Positions 1 through 5,156 of a stretch of DNA of 6,957 nucleotides are shown piece after piece. The stretch comes from JAEXNA01 sp041676625 (GTDB lineage Bacteria > Vulcanimicrobiota > Xenobia > Xenobiales > JADMJV01). Both the position numbers and the translations under genes were made by a program. The notes under the pieces were generated by a model. It ran no database searches. It was not told where the DNA came from and saw nothing but the letters and a program-made list of their open reading frames with translations. Within the stretch, counting starts at the first letter, position 1. Each line of letters begins with the position of its first letter. The stretch lies in assembly GCA_041676625.1 (NCBI GenBank), contig JBAYRN010000208.1, positions 1 through 6,957 on the forward strand, written 5' to 3'.

Positions 1-117
1 ACCATCCGTGGATGATCTCAGTAGTTGGTGGGTTCCCTCCTGGAGAGAGCAGCGGGCCGAGGCTAGGTCGTCGGCACTTCTAATTGACGTTTCGTCGGTA
101 AGGATAATTGTCGCATA
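1..117 (-). pseudogene. Possible continuation of the SnoaL-PAS gene past an in-frame TGA
   Basis: Reading past the TGA at 118-120, the same minus-strand frame stays open for 39 codons to the window edge. It contains ASARCSLQEGTHQLL, which can be aligned with the last PAS strand of kinase 3 (RIVRAVQEGSRLEEL), with about six extra residues between it and VVWA. This suggests that the stop interrupts a longer ancestral gene rather than ending it. The TGA sits where the kinases have Gln after VWA or VWV. The alignment is short and could be chance. TGA is used as a normal stop by kinases 1 and 3 here, so recoding is not expected. Confidence 0.35.
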
Positions 118-867
118 TCAGGCCCAGACCACGGAAGAGCTTCGGAGAAAACGAAGCTCCACGCGACTTGCCAGAGCCCTTCCCTCCTGAAGTCTCCGCC
201 GACATTCTTCGTTCAGCTCGAGGTCGGCAGGAAAAATGAGCCGGTCGAGTGGGCTATCTCTGAGTACGGAAGCCTCTTGCCCGAGCAAGTCCGCGAAGGC
301 CTCGTTGAGATCCAGAATCTTGTCTTCCAAGTTGGTCACCACGGCAGCCAAGTGGGAAGCGTCATACAGACGGAGGAACTTCTCTACGATCTCAAACTCA
401 TTCAACTCAGCTTGAGATTTCGTGGCTGCGCTCTCCCGCTCTACAGCGCCAGAGCCTTGCGCCTCCTCACCCGGAAGCGAGCCCACCTGCTTAAAAAGAG
501 AGATAAAGTCCGTGTAGAGCACGCAGGCCGTGATCTTGGGTCTTCTAAAGCGGACTCGCCCGGCGAACTTCCATAGAACGGGTCGTCCGGTGCGCCGGGC
601 TTGGCCCCGGACCGAGCAGGAGTAGTAGACCTCCTCCTCCCTGGCAATAAGGTCGCTCGGCTCGAGAATGAGACCCTCTATTAGACTGGAGAGGGAATCG
701 AAAAGAGAGAGCATCTCTAGGGGAGATTTCCAAGGCAGAGCGAGAGACTCATTCGACAATGGAGCTAAGAAAGTCTCCGCCGCAACTTCCATCCTCATGT
801 CGTGTTGAAGACTTGCCGCCTGCAGAAAAAGCTTGAAGAGTTCTGTATTCTCTCGTTCAGCTTCCAT
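118..867 (-). CDS. Truncated SnoaL-like/PAS protein, diverged relative of the three histidine kinases
   Basis: The ORF encodes 249 residues. Residues ~8-135 resemble a SnoaL/NTF2-like fold and align with the N-terminus of the downstream kinases: VRGQ..., then a W, then RFRRPKI and DFISLFKQVGSLP match VRGKHW, RFRNGKLVE and DFMILFSQLDLVP of kinase 1. Residues ~160-249 are a PAS domain (AAVVTNLEDKILDLNEAFADL against MVVVDHADKILEVDESFATL). The ~45-residue FLWPG linker of the kinases is missing. The ORF stops at SSVVWA, inside the PAS domain where the paralogues read VLWAQVAVAR, so HisKA and ATPase domains are absent. The ATG at 865-867 is the only usual start: the frame upstream is open to a TGA at 940-942 but has no ATG, GTG or TTG. 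The ribosome site is weak. It is divergent from the lipoprotein gene. It is either a remnant of a fourth kinase or a gene interrupted by one stop; a stand-alone SnoaL-PAS protein is less likely because the PAS fold would be incomplete. Function unknown. Confidence 0.7.
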   Translation of the reverse strand: MEAERENTELFKLFLQAASLQHDMRMEVAAETFLAPLSNESLALPWKSPLEMLSLFDSLSSLIEGLILEPSDLIAREEEVYYSCSVRGQARRTGRPVLWKFAGRVRFRRPKITACVLYTDFISLFKQVGSLPGEEAQGSGAVERESAATKSQAELNEFEIVEKFLRLYDASHLAAVVTNLEDKILDLNEAFADLLGQEASVLRDSPLDRLIFPADLELNEECRRRLQEGRALASRVELRFLRSSSVVWA

Positions 868-882
868 CAGCTCGCCGGACCC

Positions 883-920
883 ATAGGACCCTGTTCCGCT
901 TCGATAAAGTTCGGTCCTAT
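883..920. repeat. Perfect 8-bp inverted repeat upstream of the minus-strand gene
   Basis: ATAGGACC (883-890) and GGTCCTAT (913-920) are perfect reverse complements separated by 22 nt. The pair lies 16-53 nt upstream of the minus-strand ATG, so it could be an operator or a 5'-UTR hairpin for that gene. The right arm falls inside copy A of the 59-bp direct repeat. No partner arm is present at copy B. Confidence 0.5.
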
Positions 921-956
921 TGCCAGGAGGCTCGGCTTGTCATCCACCTGGGCCGA
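898..956 (+). repeat. Copy A of a ~59-bp intergenic direct repeat
   Basis: Aligns with 1772-1829 at about 49 of 59 positions with one gap. The most conserved stretches are GTCCTATTGCCAG, AGGCTCGGCTT and CCACCTGG. In this copy CTCGGC (931-936) and GCCGAG (952-957) can form a 6-bp stem; the equivalent in copy B is reduced to 4 bp. The repeat lies between divergent genes. It points in the same direction as copy B on the plus strand, but opposite relative to the minus-strand paralogue, so it did not simply travel with a duplicated gene. It may be a binding site for a shared regulator or a small dispersed element. Confidence 0.7.
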
Positions 957-1005
957 GACATAAGGTCCAGATGTATTGAGCTAAAGAGCTAGGCAGGTAC
1001 GGGGC

Positions 1006-1034
1006 GTGGCAAGCCCTCGTCTGAATGTTCTAAT
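1006..1034 (+). promoter_or_regulatory. Possible sigma70-type promoter for the lipoprotein gene
   Basis: GTGGCA (1006-1011, 4 of 6 matches to TTGACA) is followed after 17 bp by TCTAAT (1029-1034, 5 of 6 matches to TATAAT). Transcription would begin near 1041 and give a ~114-nt leader before the ATG at 1155. Spacing is ideal, but the -35 is weak and such matches arise by chance. Confidence 0.3.
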
Positions 1035-1074
1035 TTCGAAGATGGGGCGAAAGACTCATCTGATGAAAATCAAA

Positions 1075-1092
1075 CTCGGCACACTCGCCGAG
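1075..1092 (+). other. Short hairpin in the lipoprotein leader
   Basis: CTCGGC (1075-1080) and GCCGAG (1087-1092) form a 6-bp stem with a 6-nt loop. No T run follows, so it is not a terminator. It would lie in the 5' leader if transcription begins near 1041. The arm sequence is the same as the CTCGGC/GCCGAG stem of direct-repeat copy A at 931-957. Confidence 0.35.
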
Positions 1093-1154
1093 AACTCAAA
1101 ATTGGACGGGAGATTAGGTTAATGAAGAGGTTGGCTTTTATCATTGGAAGAGAT

Positions 1155-1581
1155 ATGAAAAACTTGGCTAAATTGTTGGCAATAATGTTTTTTTGTGACG
1201 GCGCTCGTCGGCTGTGGTGACGATAGTGATTTAGACGAGTTTGAAGACGAGACCTTCGTCAGTAGCACAGGCTCAGGCGGATCGGCGGACGCAAGTTTGT
1301 TTGGAGTTTGGCAACTGACCACCGAGCAAGCAGAAGATGGCAATGTTACCATCAGCTTCAGGTCCGACGGAAGAGGTGCCGCTGTCATCGACGTTCCCGG
1401 GTTCGAACAGGAAACGCGGGGATACTCTTTTCGTCAAAGTGGGGACCAAATATTTTTCACTTATGATGACGTGGGCGTCGAAGGCACCCCTTCGACAATT
1501 CTGGAGTTAACAACCACTACGTTGCGGCTTTCGAATCCAGACAACACGACTGGCGTTTATTCACGCGTAGGCAGCAGCTGA
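1155..1581 (+). CDS. Lipocalin-like lipoprotein, apparently frameshifted in its signal peptide
   Basis: ATG at 1155 follows a GGAAGAG ribosome site (1146-1152) and encodes MKNLAKLLAIMFF. It then enters a T7 run (1188-1194) and ends at TGA 1218-1220 after 21 codons. The frame one base over, open from 1195, encodes VTALVGCGDDSD... to TGA 1579-1581. With six T's the two join into a 141-residue protein with a lysine at position 2, a hydrophobic stretch and the lipobox LVGC with Cys20; Gly at +2 would fit outer-membrane sorting. The mature protein has an acidic Ser/Gly-rich spacer (~21-45). It then has a ~95-residue beta-rich region starting LFGVWQLT, with the G-x-W typical of lipocalin-like folds, ending GVYSRVGSS. 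The GTG at 1195 alone has no ribosome site and no export signal, so I do not favour it as a start. An in-frame ATG at 1122 is an alternative. A terminator follows at 1690. The ligand or role is unknown. The shift may be a base-call error, a mutation or programmed slippage. Confidence 0.7.
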
Positions 1582-1608
1582 GGTCCAAAGTTAGGCAGAT
1601 CGAAACTC

Positions 1609-1673
1609 CTTCGGACATCAAGCCCCAGAGCGAACAGGGCTGTGCAAACTGAACTTTGAACGAGACTCCGAAG
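1609..1673 (+). other. Nested inverted repeats downstream of the lipoprotein gene
   Basis: CTTCGGA (1609-1615) is complementary to TCCGAAG (1667-1673). Inside it AGCCC (1621-1625) is complementary to GGGCT (1637-1641). The pair could fold in the 3' UTR just before the terminator, or mark a small structured RNA ending at that terminator. Stems are short and this could be chance. Confidence 0.25.
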
Positions 1674-1689
1674 TAGAGCTGCTACATTC

Positions 1690-1723
1690 GAAGCCCCCAG
1701 TCAGCCGACCGGGGGCTTCTTTT
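1690..1723 (+). terminator. Rho-independent terminator of the lipoprotein gene
   Basis: GAAGCCCCC (1690-1698) pairs perfectly with GGGGGCTTC (1711-1719), with a 12-nt loop, followed by TTTT (1720-1723). This 9-bp GC-rich stem plus T run lies 109 nt after the lipoprotein stop codon and should separate it from the kinase transcription unit. Confidence 0.85.
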
Positions 1724-1733
1724 GCGAGTTAGA

Positions 1734-1743
1734 AGGCCGGCCT
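1734..1743. repeat. 10-bp perfect palindrome
   Basis: AGGCCGGCCT is a perfect palindrome between the terminator and the large hairpin. It may be a small protein-binding site or incidental in GC-rich DNA. Confidence 0.3.
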
Positions 1744-1782
1744 GAAGCTGGCTACAGGTCGTTGTAGCGCAGCTTCTACAAC
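1744..1782 (+). promoter_or_regulatory. Strong hairpin overlapping a competing hairpin upstream of kinase 1
   Basis: GAAGCTG-GCTACA (1744-1756) pairs with TGTAGC (1763-1768) and, after a one-base bulge (G1769), with CAGCTTC (1770-1776), giving a 13-bp stem with a 6-nt loop. A second stem, GTTGTAG (1761-1767) with CTACAAC (1776-1782), reuses the right half of the first, so the two are mutually exclusive in RNA. No T run follows either. On DNA the dyad could be an operator. Whether it is transcribed is unknown because the promoter of kinase 1 is not located. Confidence 0.5.
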
Positions 1783-1829
1783 CTTCGTCCTATTGCCAGA
1801 AGGCTCGGCTTTTGCTCCACCTGGCCCGA
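1772..1829 (+). repeat. Copy B of the ~59-bp intergenic direct repeat
   Basis: Matches 898-956 (about 83 percent, one gap), sharing GTCCTATTGCCAG, AGGCTCGGCTT and CCACCTGG. It lies 80 nt upstream of the kinase 1 start, and its left end overlaps the right arms of the hairpins at 1744-1782. No third copy is seen in front of kinase 3. Confidence 0.7.
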
Positions 1830-1860
1830 ATCCCACCAAAGGCAGGTCACTAGCGCCCAA

Positions 1861-1909
1861 GGAGGTATATAACTACTAATAGCTTTTATTTACCGGGGAG
1901 AGTATAGCC
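1861..1909 (+). promoter_or_regulatory. Conserved leader of kinase 1 (copy 1)
   Basis: This block ends at the TTG start and matches 5108-5156, upstream of kinase 3, at 45 of 52 positions when the TTG is included. It contains AAGGAGGT (1859-1866), an ideal Shine-Dalgarno match but 43 nt from the start and with no usable start codon after it. An AT-rich centre (TATATAACTACTAATA) follows, then GGGGAG (1895-1900), nine nt before TTG, which is the likely working ribosome site. TATAAC or TACTAAT could be a -10 element, but no convincing -35 is present. It may act as promoter, operator or RNA standby site. Confidence 0.5.
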
Positions 1910-2040
1910 TTGCCACGCACAAGTCAAAAGAGCAACATCGAACTGATGAGCAACTTCCTGACCGAAGTTTGGACCAACGGAAACGAGGATGCCATCTTCA
2001 ACGAGTTCGATGGTGTGGCCACCGGGCTCTGGCCGGATGA
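1861..2040 (+). repeat. ~180-bp near-identical 5' module, copy 1 (kinase 1)
   Basis: Leader, TTG start and the first ~44 codons match 5108-5287 at about 88 percent without gaps. Identity falls sharply on both sides: left of GGAGG, and after the codons for WPDE. This pattern fits gene conversion or copying of a module between kinases 1 and 3, or strong selection on the nucleotide sequence. Confidence 0.7.
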
Positions 2041-3493
2041 GGCCGGGATAGACCCGAATGGTTTCTTGCAGTACTACCGAGCCTTGTCGCCTTTGGTACA
2101 CGATTTGAAGTTCGAATTCCTGAAGTGGCATGAAGAGGGCGACAAACTCTGGTTGAGCTGGATGGTGCGCGGTAAACACTGGAAGAAGAGCGAAAACCTC
2201 ATAGCCTGGCCTGGCGCGGCGTCCACTCGGTTTCGCAACGGGAAGCTCGTGGAATGCAACAATTTTCAGGATTTTATGATCCTATTCTCTCAACTCGACC
2301 TGGTCCCGGAGCAGGCCTTCGAGTACGGACTTGCGGGGGCGGACTTGTTGGAGGAGGAGGAGCGGAGAATCGAGGAACTTCCTCCCAGCGCCCACGGTCG
2401 CTCTCACTTCCTCTGGCCCGGTCTTCGCAAGCTCGAATCGTCGGGGCGTGAGATCTATCTACCCTGTTCCTCTCAGGAACTCACCGTGCTGGAAGCGAGC
2501 GGGTTCGCGCTACCGGCCGACGAGCAACTGGAGATCCTTTTTGAGTCGGCCACCTTCTCTATGGTGGTAGTGGATCATGCGGACAAAATTCTGGAAGTGG
2601 ACGAATCTTTCGCAACGCTTGTGGATCGCCTACCCCGAAGCCTGCCGGGTTTGTTGTTCCACCAGCTCCTCCATCCCCAGGACCAGACCACCGAACACGC
2701 TCTCTTCTCCGAACTCATCTCCGGCCGGCGAAACCACTACCGCCACCGCGCCCGTCTGATGCGCGGCCGAGCCGCTGTATGGGTGCAACTTTCGGTGGCC
2801 AGGGTTCCCGCAGAGGGAGGCGGCTCTCGCATCGTCCGAGCGGTCCAGGAGACGAGCCGGGTGGAGGAACTGGTAGCCTTTCAGGAGACTGAGCGCAAAG
2901 CTCTCTCTTCGGAACTCCACGACGCCCTTGCCCGAGAACTCGCCACCCTCTGGGTTTATCTCCAGACCGGGCGCCACAACCTGGAGCCCACCCCGATCCT
3001 GATCGACCGCTGCTTGAAGGTGGTAGAGAGGATGAGCAACGATCTACGGACGCAGATGAGAGAGCTGAGAAGCCCCATCCTAGAGGGCAAGCCCCTCTCC
3101 CAAGCGCTCCGCACCCTGGCCGAAAGAGCCACCCGAGACTCAGGGGTGATTCTGTTGCTCGATCTTCCTTCGGAGATCGACCAGGTAGACCACACAACAG
3201 CTCTCCTGGCCTACCGGGTCGTGCAAGAAGCGCTACAAAACGTAGTGGCTCACTCCGATACCGACCGGTGCGACATCCGGCTCGAACGAGGAGAAGGCAA
3301 ATTGATGGGCACCATAACTGACGACGGTCGCGGCTTTGACATTTTAGAGGCTACTTCGAAGGGCGGTCTCGGCCTGCTGGGTATGCGACAGCGTTGTGAA
3401 CTCGTGGGAGGGAGATTCGAACTGGATGCAAGTCCGGGCAGAGGCACCAGAATCACCTTCGAGGTAGAGTCTGCTAGCAAAACTGCCGGGTGA
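1910..3493 (+). CDS. Soluble SnoaL-PAS-HisKA_3-HATPase sensor histidine kinase 1 (phosphatase Gln replaced)
   Basis: The ORF encodes 527 residues without signal peptide or transmembrane segment. Domains: SnoaL/NTF2-like (~10-135; GFLQYYRALS, FRNGKLVE, QDFMILFSQLDLVPEQ); linker with HFLWPGLRK and EIYLP (~165-200); PAS (~205-318; FSMVVVDHADKILEVDESFA); HisKA_3 with ERKALSSELHDAL and phosphoacceptor His337; HATPase_c with N box EALQN (Asn444), G1 DDGRGF (471-476) and G2 GLGLLGMR (486-493). It should autophosphorylate His337 and pass the phosphate to a NarL/FixJ-type regulator, none of which is in view. The HDxxxQ phosphatase motif reads HDALAR: Arg342 (CGA) replaces the Gln (CAA) of kinase 2, a one-base difference. 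TTG at 1910 is chosen because GGGGAG lies nine nt upstream and kinase 3 keeps the same arrangement; ATG at 1946 (residue 13) would cut into the aligned N-terminus. The stop overlaps the start of kinase 2. Confidence 0.9.
   Translation: MPRTSQKSNIELMSNFLTEVWTNGNEDAIFNEFDGVATGLWPDEAGIDPNGFLQYYRALSPLVHDLKFEFLKWHEEGDKLWLSWMVRGKHWKKSENLIAWPGAASTRFRNGKLVECNNFQDFMILFSQLDLVPEQAFEYGLAGADLLEEEERRIEELPPSAHGRSHFLWPGLRKLESSGREIYLPCSSQELTVLEASGFALPADEQLEILFESATFSMVVVDHADKILEVDESFATLVDRLPRSLPGLLFHQLLHPQDQTTEHALFSELISGRRNHYRHRARLMRGRAAVWVQLSVARVPAEGGGSRIVRAVQETSRVEELVAFQETERKALSSELHDALARELATLWVYLQTGRHNLEPTPILIDRCLKVVERMSNDLRTQMRELRSPILEGKPLSQALRTLAERATRDSGVILLLDLPSEIDQVDHTTALLAYRVVQEALQNVVAHSDTDRCDIRLERGEGKLMGTITDDGRGFDILEATSKGGLGLLGMRQRCELVGGRFELDASPGRGTRITFEVESASKTAG
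3490..3493 (+). other. GTGA stop/start overlap joining kinases 1 and 2
   Basis: The GTG start of kinase 2 (3490-3492) overlaps the TGA stop of kinase 1 (3491-3493). There is no clear Shine-Dalgarno just upstream, so kinase 2 is probably translated by ribosomes finishing kinase 1. This supports a shared mRNA and similar protein amounts. Confidence 0.8.
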
Positions 3494-5100
3494 GCGACGG
3501 TGCTCATTTCGAGCGTTTCCAAACTTTCCTTGAAGAAGTGTGGAGCAAGGGCAATGAGGAGCTGATCCTCGACCAACTCCACGGCAAGGCTACCGGTCTG
3601 TGGCCGGGAGAGGTGGATTCTGAAGGCTTTCTACAGTACTATCGGGCGCTCTCAAGGGTGCTGAAGGATATCCGGTTCGAATTCACCGGTTGGCACGAAG
3701 ACGACGACGACTTATGGGTAAGCTGGGTAGTGCACGGCCGCCACTGGAGGATCCCTGAGCGCGAGATCAAGTGGCCCGGCGCAGCCTCCGTGAAGTTCCA
3801 AGACCAAAGGATCGTCGAGGTCCACAACTACCAGGATTATATGGCGCTCTTCTCTCAATTGGAACTCCTCCCCGAGCAGGCTTTCGAAGATAGCCTGGCC
3901 AGTGTCGATCTTCTGAAGAGAGAGCCGCCCACGCTAAAAAAGGAGACCAGCCTCGACAGCGAATTCCTCTGGCCCGGTTTTCGCAAGGTTCAGTCGGCCG
4001 AGAGAGAGCTATATCTACCCTTCACTTCCCGCCAAGTCTCCCTTCTGAAAGACCGAGCAAGGTTCGTTCTTCCCACCGAGGAGCAACTCGAAATCTTCTT
4101 CCAGTCCGACACCTTCTCCATGGTCACGGTGGATTCGCAAGACAAGATCCTAGAAGCGGACGAAACCTTTGCCGAGTTGGTGGACCGTCTGCCAGAGAGC
4201 CTTCCTGGACTCTATTTTCACCAACTGCTTTTCCCCGATGATCAGTGCTTGGAGCGAACTCTCTTCCTCGAACTCGCCCAAGGCAAGCACTCGCAGTATC
4301 GGCATCGTGCTCGACTGATGCGGGGACGAACGGTGGTGTGGGTCCAGCTATCGGTGGCGAGGATCGAATCGAAGGAAGGGGATCATCGCTTGGTCAGGGC
4401 TATTCAGGAGGCCAGTCAGGTGGAAGAACTGGTGGCTTTTCAGGAAACGGAACGAAAGATGCTCTCCATGGAACTGCACGACGGGCTCGCCCAAGACCTC
4501 GCCACCCTCTGGATCTATCTTCAGACAGGTCGGCACAAGTTGGAACCGGCACCCGTTCTGATGGATCGATGCCTGCAGGTGGTAGAGAAAATGAGCGACG
4601 AACTGCGGCGGCGCATGAAGGATTTGAGAAGCCCCATTCTAGAGGGAACAGCTCTCTCGGTGGCACTCGAGAGCCTGGCCACCCGGAGCAAGCGCGAAAA
4701 CGGTATCCCCGTGACCCTCGTCCTAGACAATGAGATAGACTTGGTGGATCAGACTGTGGGTCTTCTGGTTTACCGAGTGGTTCAAGAGGCTTTGCGAAAC
4801 GTAGCGGAACACTCGGGAGCCAGTCAGTGCCGCGTGGAACTTGGCCGCGATACTAACCGGCTCTTCGGGCTTATCGCAGATGACGGAGTCGGATTCGAGC
4901 CGACCGAAGCAGCGGCCAAGGGTCGGCTCGGCCTGCTGGGGATGAGAGACCGCTGTGAGATGGTGGGCGGGAGTCTGGAACTAGAGACACAAATTGGCGC
5001 TGGTACCGTGATCCGCTTTGAGGTGCAGGCCGGCACGCTCCAACCGAGCGTGCCAGGACGTCTCAGTCAGGATGAGCCGACTGAAAAGGAAGGTCCCTAG
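3490..5100 (+). CDS. Soluble SnoaL-PAS-HisKA_3-HATPase sensor histidine kinase 2
   Basis: The ORF encodes 536 residues, cytoplasmic, with the same architecture as kinase 1. SnoaL/NTF2-like ~6-130 (FERFQTFLEEVW, GFLQYYRALS, DYMALFSQLELLPEQ); linker with EFLWPGFRK and ELYLP (~158-177); PAS ~198-312; HisKA_3 with ERKMLSMELHDGLAQ, His330 as phosphoacceptor and Gln335 completing HDxxxQ, so both kinase and phosphatase activity are plausible; HATPase_c with EALRN (Asn437), DDGVGF (464-469) and GRLGLLGMR (478-486). A polar ~23-residue tail after the ATPase fold (TLQPSVPGRLSQDEPTEKEG) is absent from kinases 1 and 3. The N-terminus and linker differ more from kinases 1 and 3 than those do from each other, while the HisKA region is closer to kinase 3. 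The GTG start is set by the four-base overlap with kinase 1; no other start precedes the conserved region. The partner regulator and signal are unknown. Confidence 0.9.
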   Translation: MSDGAHFERFQTFLEEVWSKGNEELILDQLHGKATGLWPGEVDSEGFLQYYRALSRVLKDIRFEFTGWHEDDDDLWVSWVVHGRHWRIPEREIKWPGAASVKFQDQRIVEVHNYQDYMALFSQLELLPEQAFEDSLASVDLLKREPPTLKKETSLDSEFLWPGFRKVQSAERELYLPFTSRQVSLLKDRARFVLPTEEQLEIFFQSDTFSMVTVDSQDKILEADETFAELVDRLPESLPGLYFHQLLFPDDQCLERTLFLELAQGKHSQYRHRARLMRGRTVVWVQLSVARIESKEGDHRLVRAIQEASQVEELVAFQETERKMLSMELHDGLAQDLATLWIYLQTGRHKLEPAPVLMDRCLQVVEKMSDELRRRMKDLRSPILEGTALSVALESLATRSKRENGIPVTLVLDNEIDLVDQTVGLLVYRVVQEALRNVAEHSGASQCRVELGRDTNRLFGLIADDGVGFEPTEAAAKGRLGLLGMRDRCEMVGGSLELETQIGAGTVIRFEVQAGTLQPSVPGRLSQDEPTEKEGP

Positions 5101-5107
5101 GGCTCAG

Positions 5108-5156
5108 GGAGGTATATAAGTACTAATATCTTTTTATTACCGGGGAGGGGATAGCA
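5108..5156 (+). promoter_or_regulatory. Conserved leader of kinase 3 (copy 2)
   Basis: Second copy of the kinase 1 leader, in the 56-nt gap after the kinase 2 stop (TAG 5098-5100). It keeps GGAGGTATATAA, TACTAATA and ACCGGGGAG. The purine run GGGGAGGGG (5142-5150) precedes the TTG start by six nt and is the likely ribosome site. Its presence inside the array suggests kinase 3 can be controlled separately, or translated on its own, even if read-through from kinase 2 occurs; no terminator is seen between them. Confidence 0.5.

Noticed and set aside
118..120. TGA read as tryptophan or selenocysteine in the minus-strand gene
   Set aside because: Kinases 1 and 3 end at TGA exactly where the ATPase domain finishes, so TGA is an ordinary stop here, and I see no selenocysteine insertion structure.
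277..576. 99-codon plus-strand frame opposite the SnoaL-PAS gene
   Set aside because: The minus strand encodes clear SnoaL/PAS similarity here; the plus frame has no recognisable features.
1119..1388. 89-codon minus-strand frame over the lipoprotein gene
   Set aside because: The plus strand carries a signal peptide, lipobox and beta-rich body ending before a proper terminator; the minus frame is Ser/Pro-rich filler.
1195..1581. GTG at 1195 as the true start of the lipoprotein gene
   Set aside because: It would give MTALVGCGDD, a lipobox without the basic and hydrophobic part of the signal, and there is no ribosome site; the missing part is found exactly one frame away at 1155.
2715..3197. 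160-codon minus-strand frame over kinase 1
   Set aside because: Low-complexity Gly/Ser/Pro/Arg-rich translation, antisense to the PAS-HisKA region; a shadow of the real gene.
4245..4733. 162-codon plus-strand frame inside kinase 2
   Set aside because: Out of frame with a conserved kinase gene, compositionally biased (Gly/Arg-rich) and without its own ribosome site.
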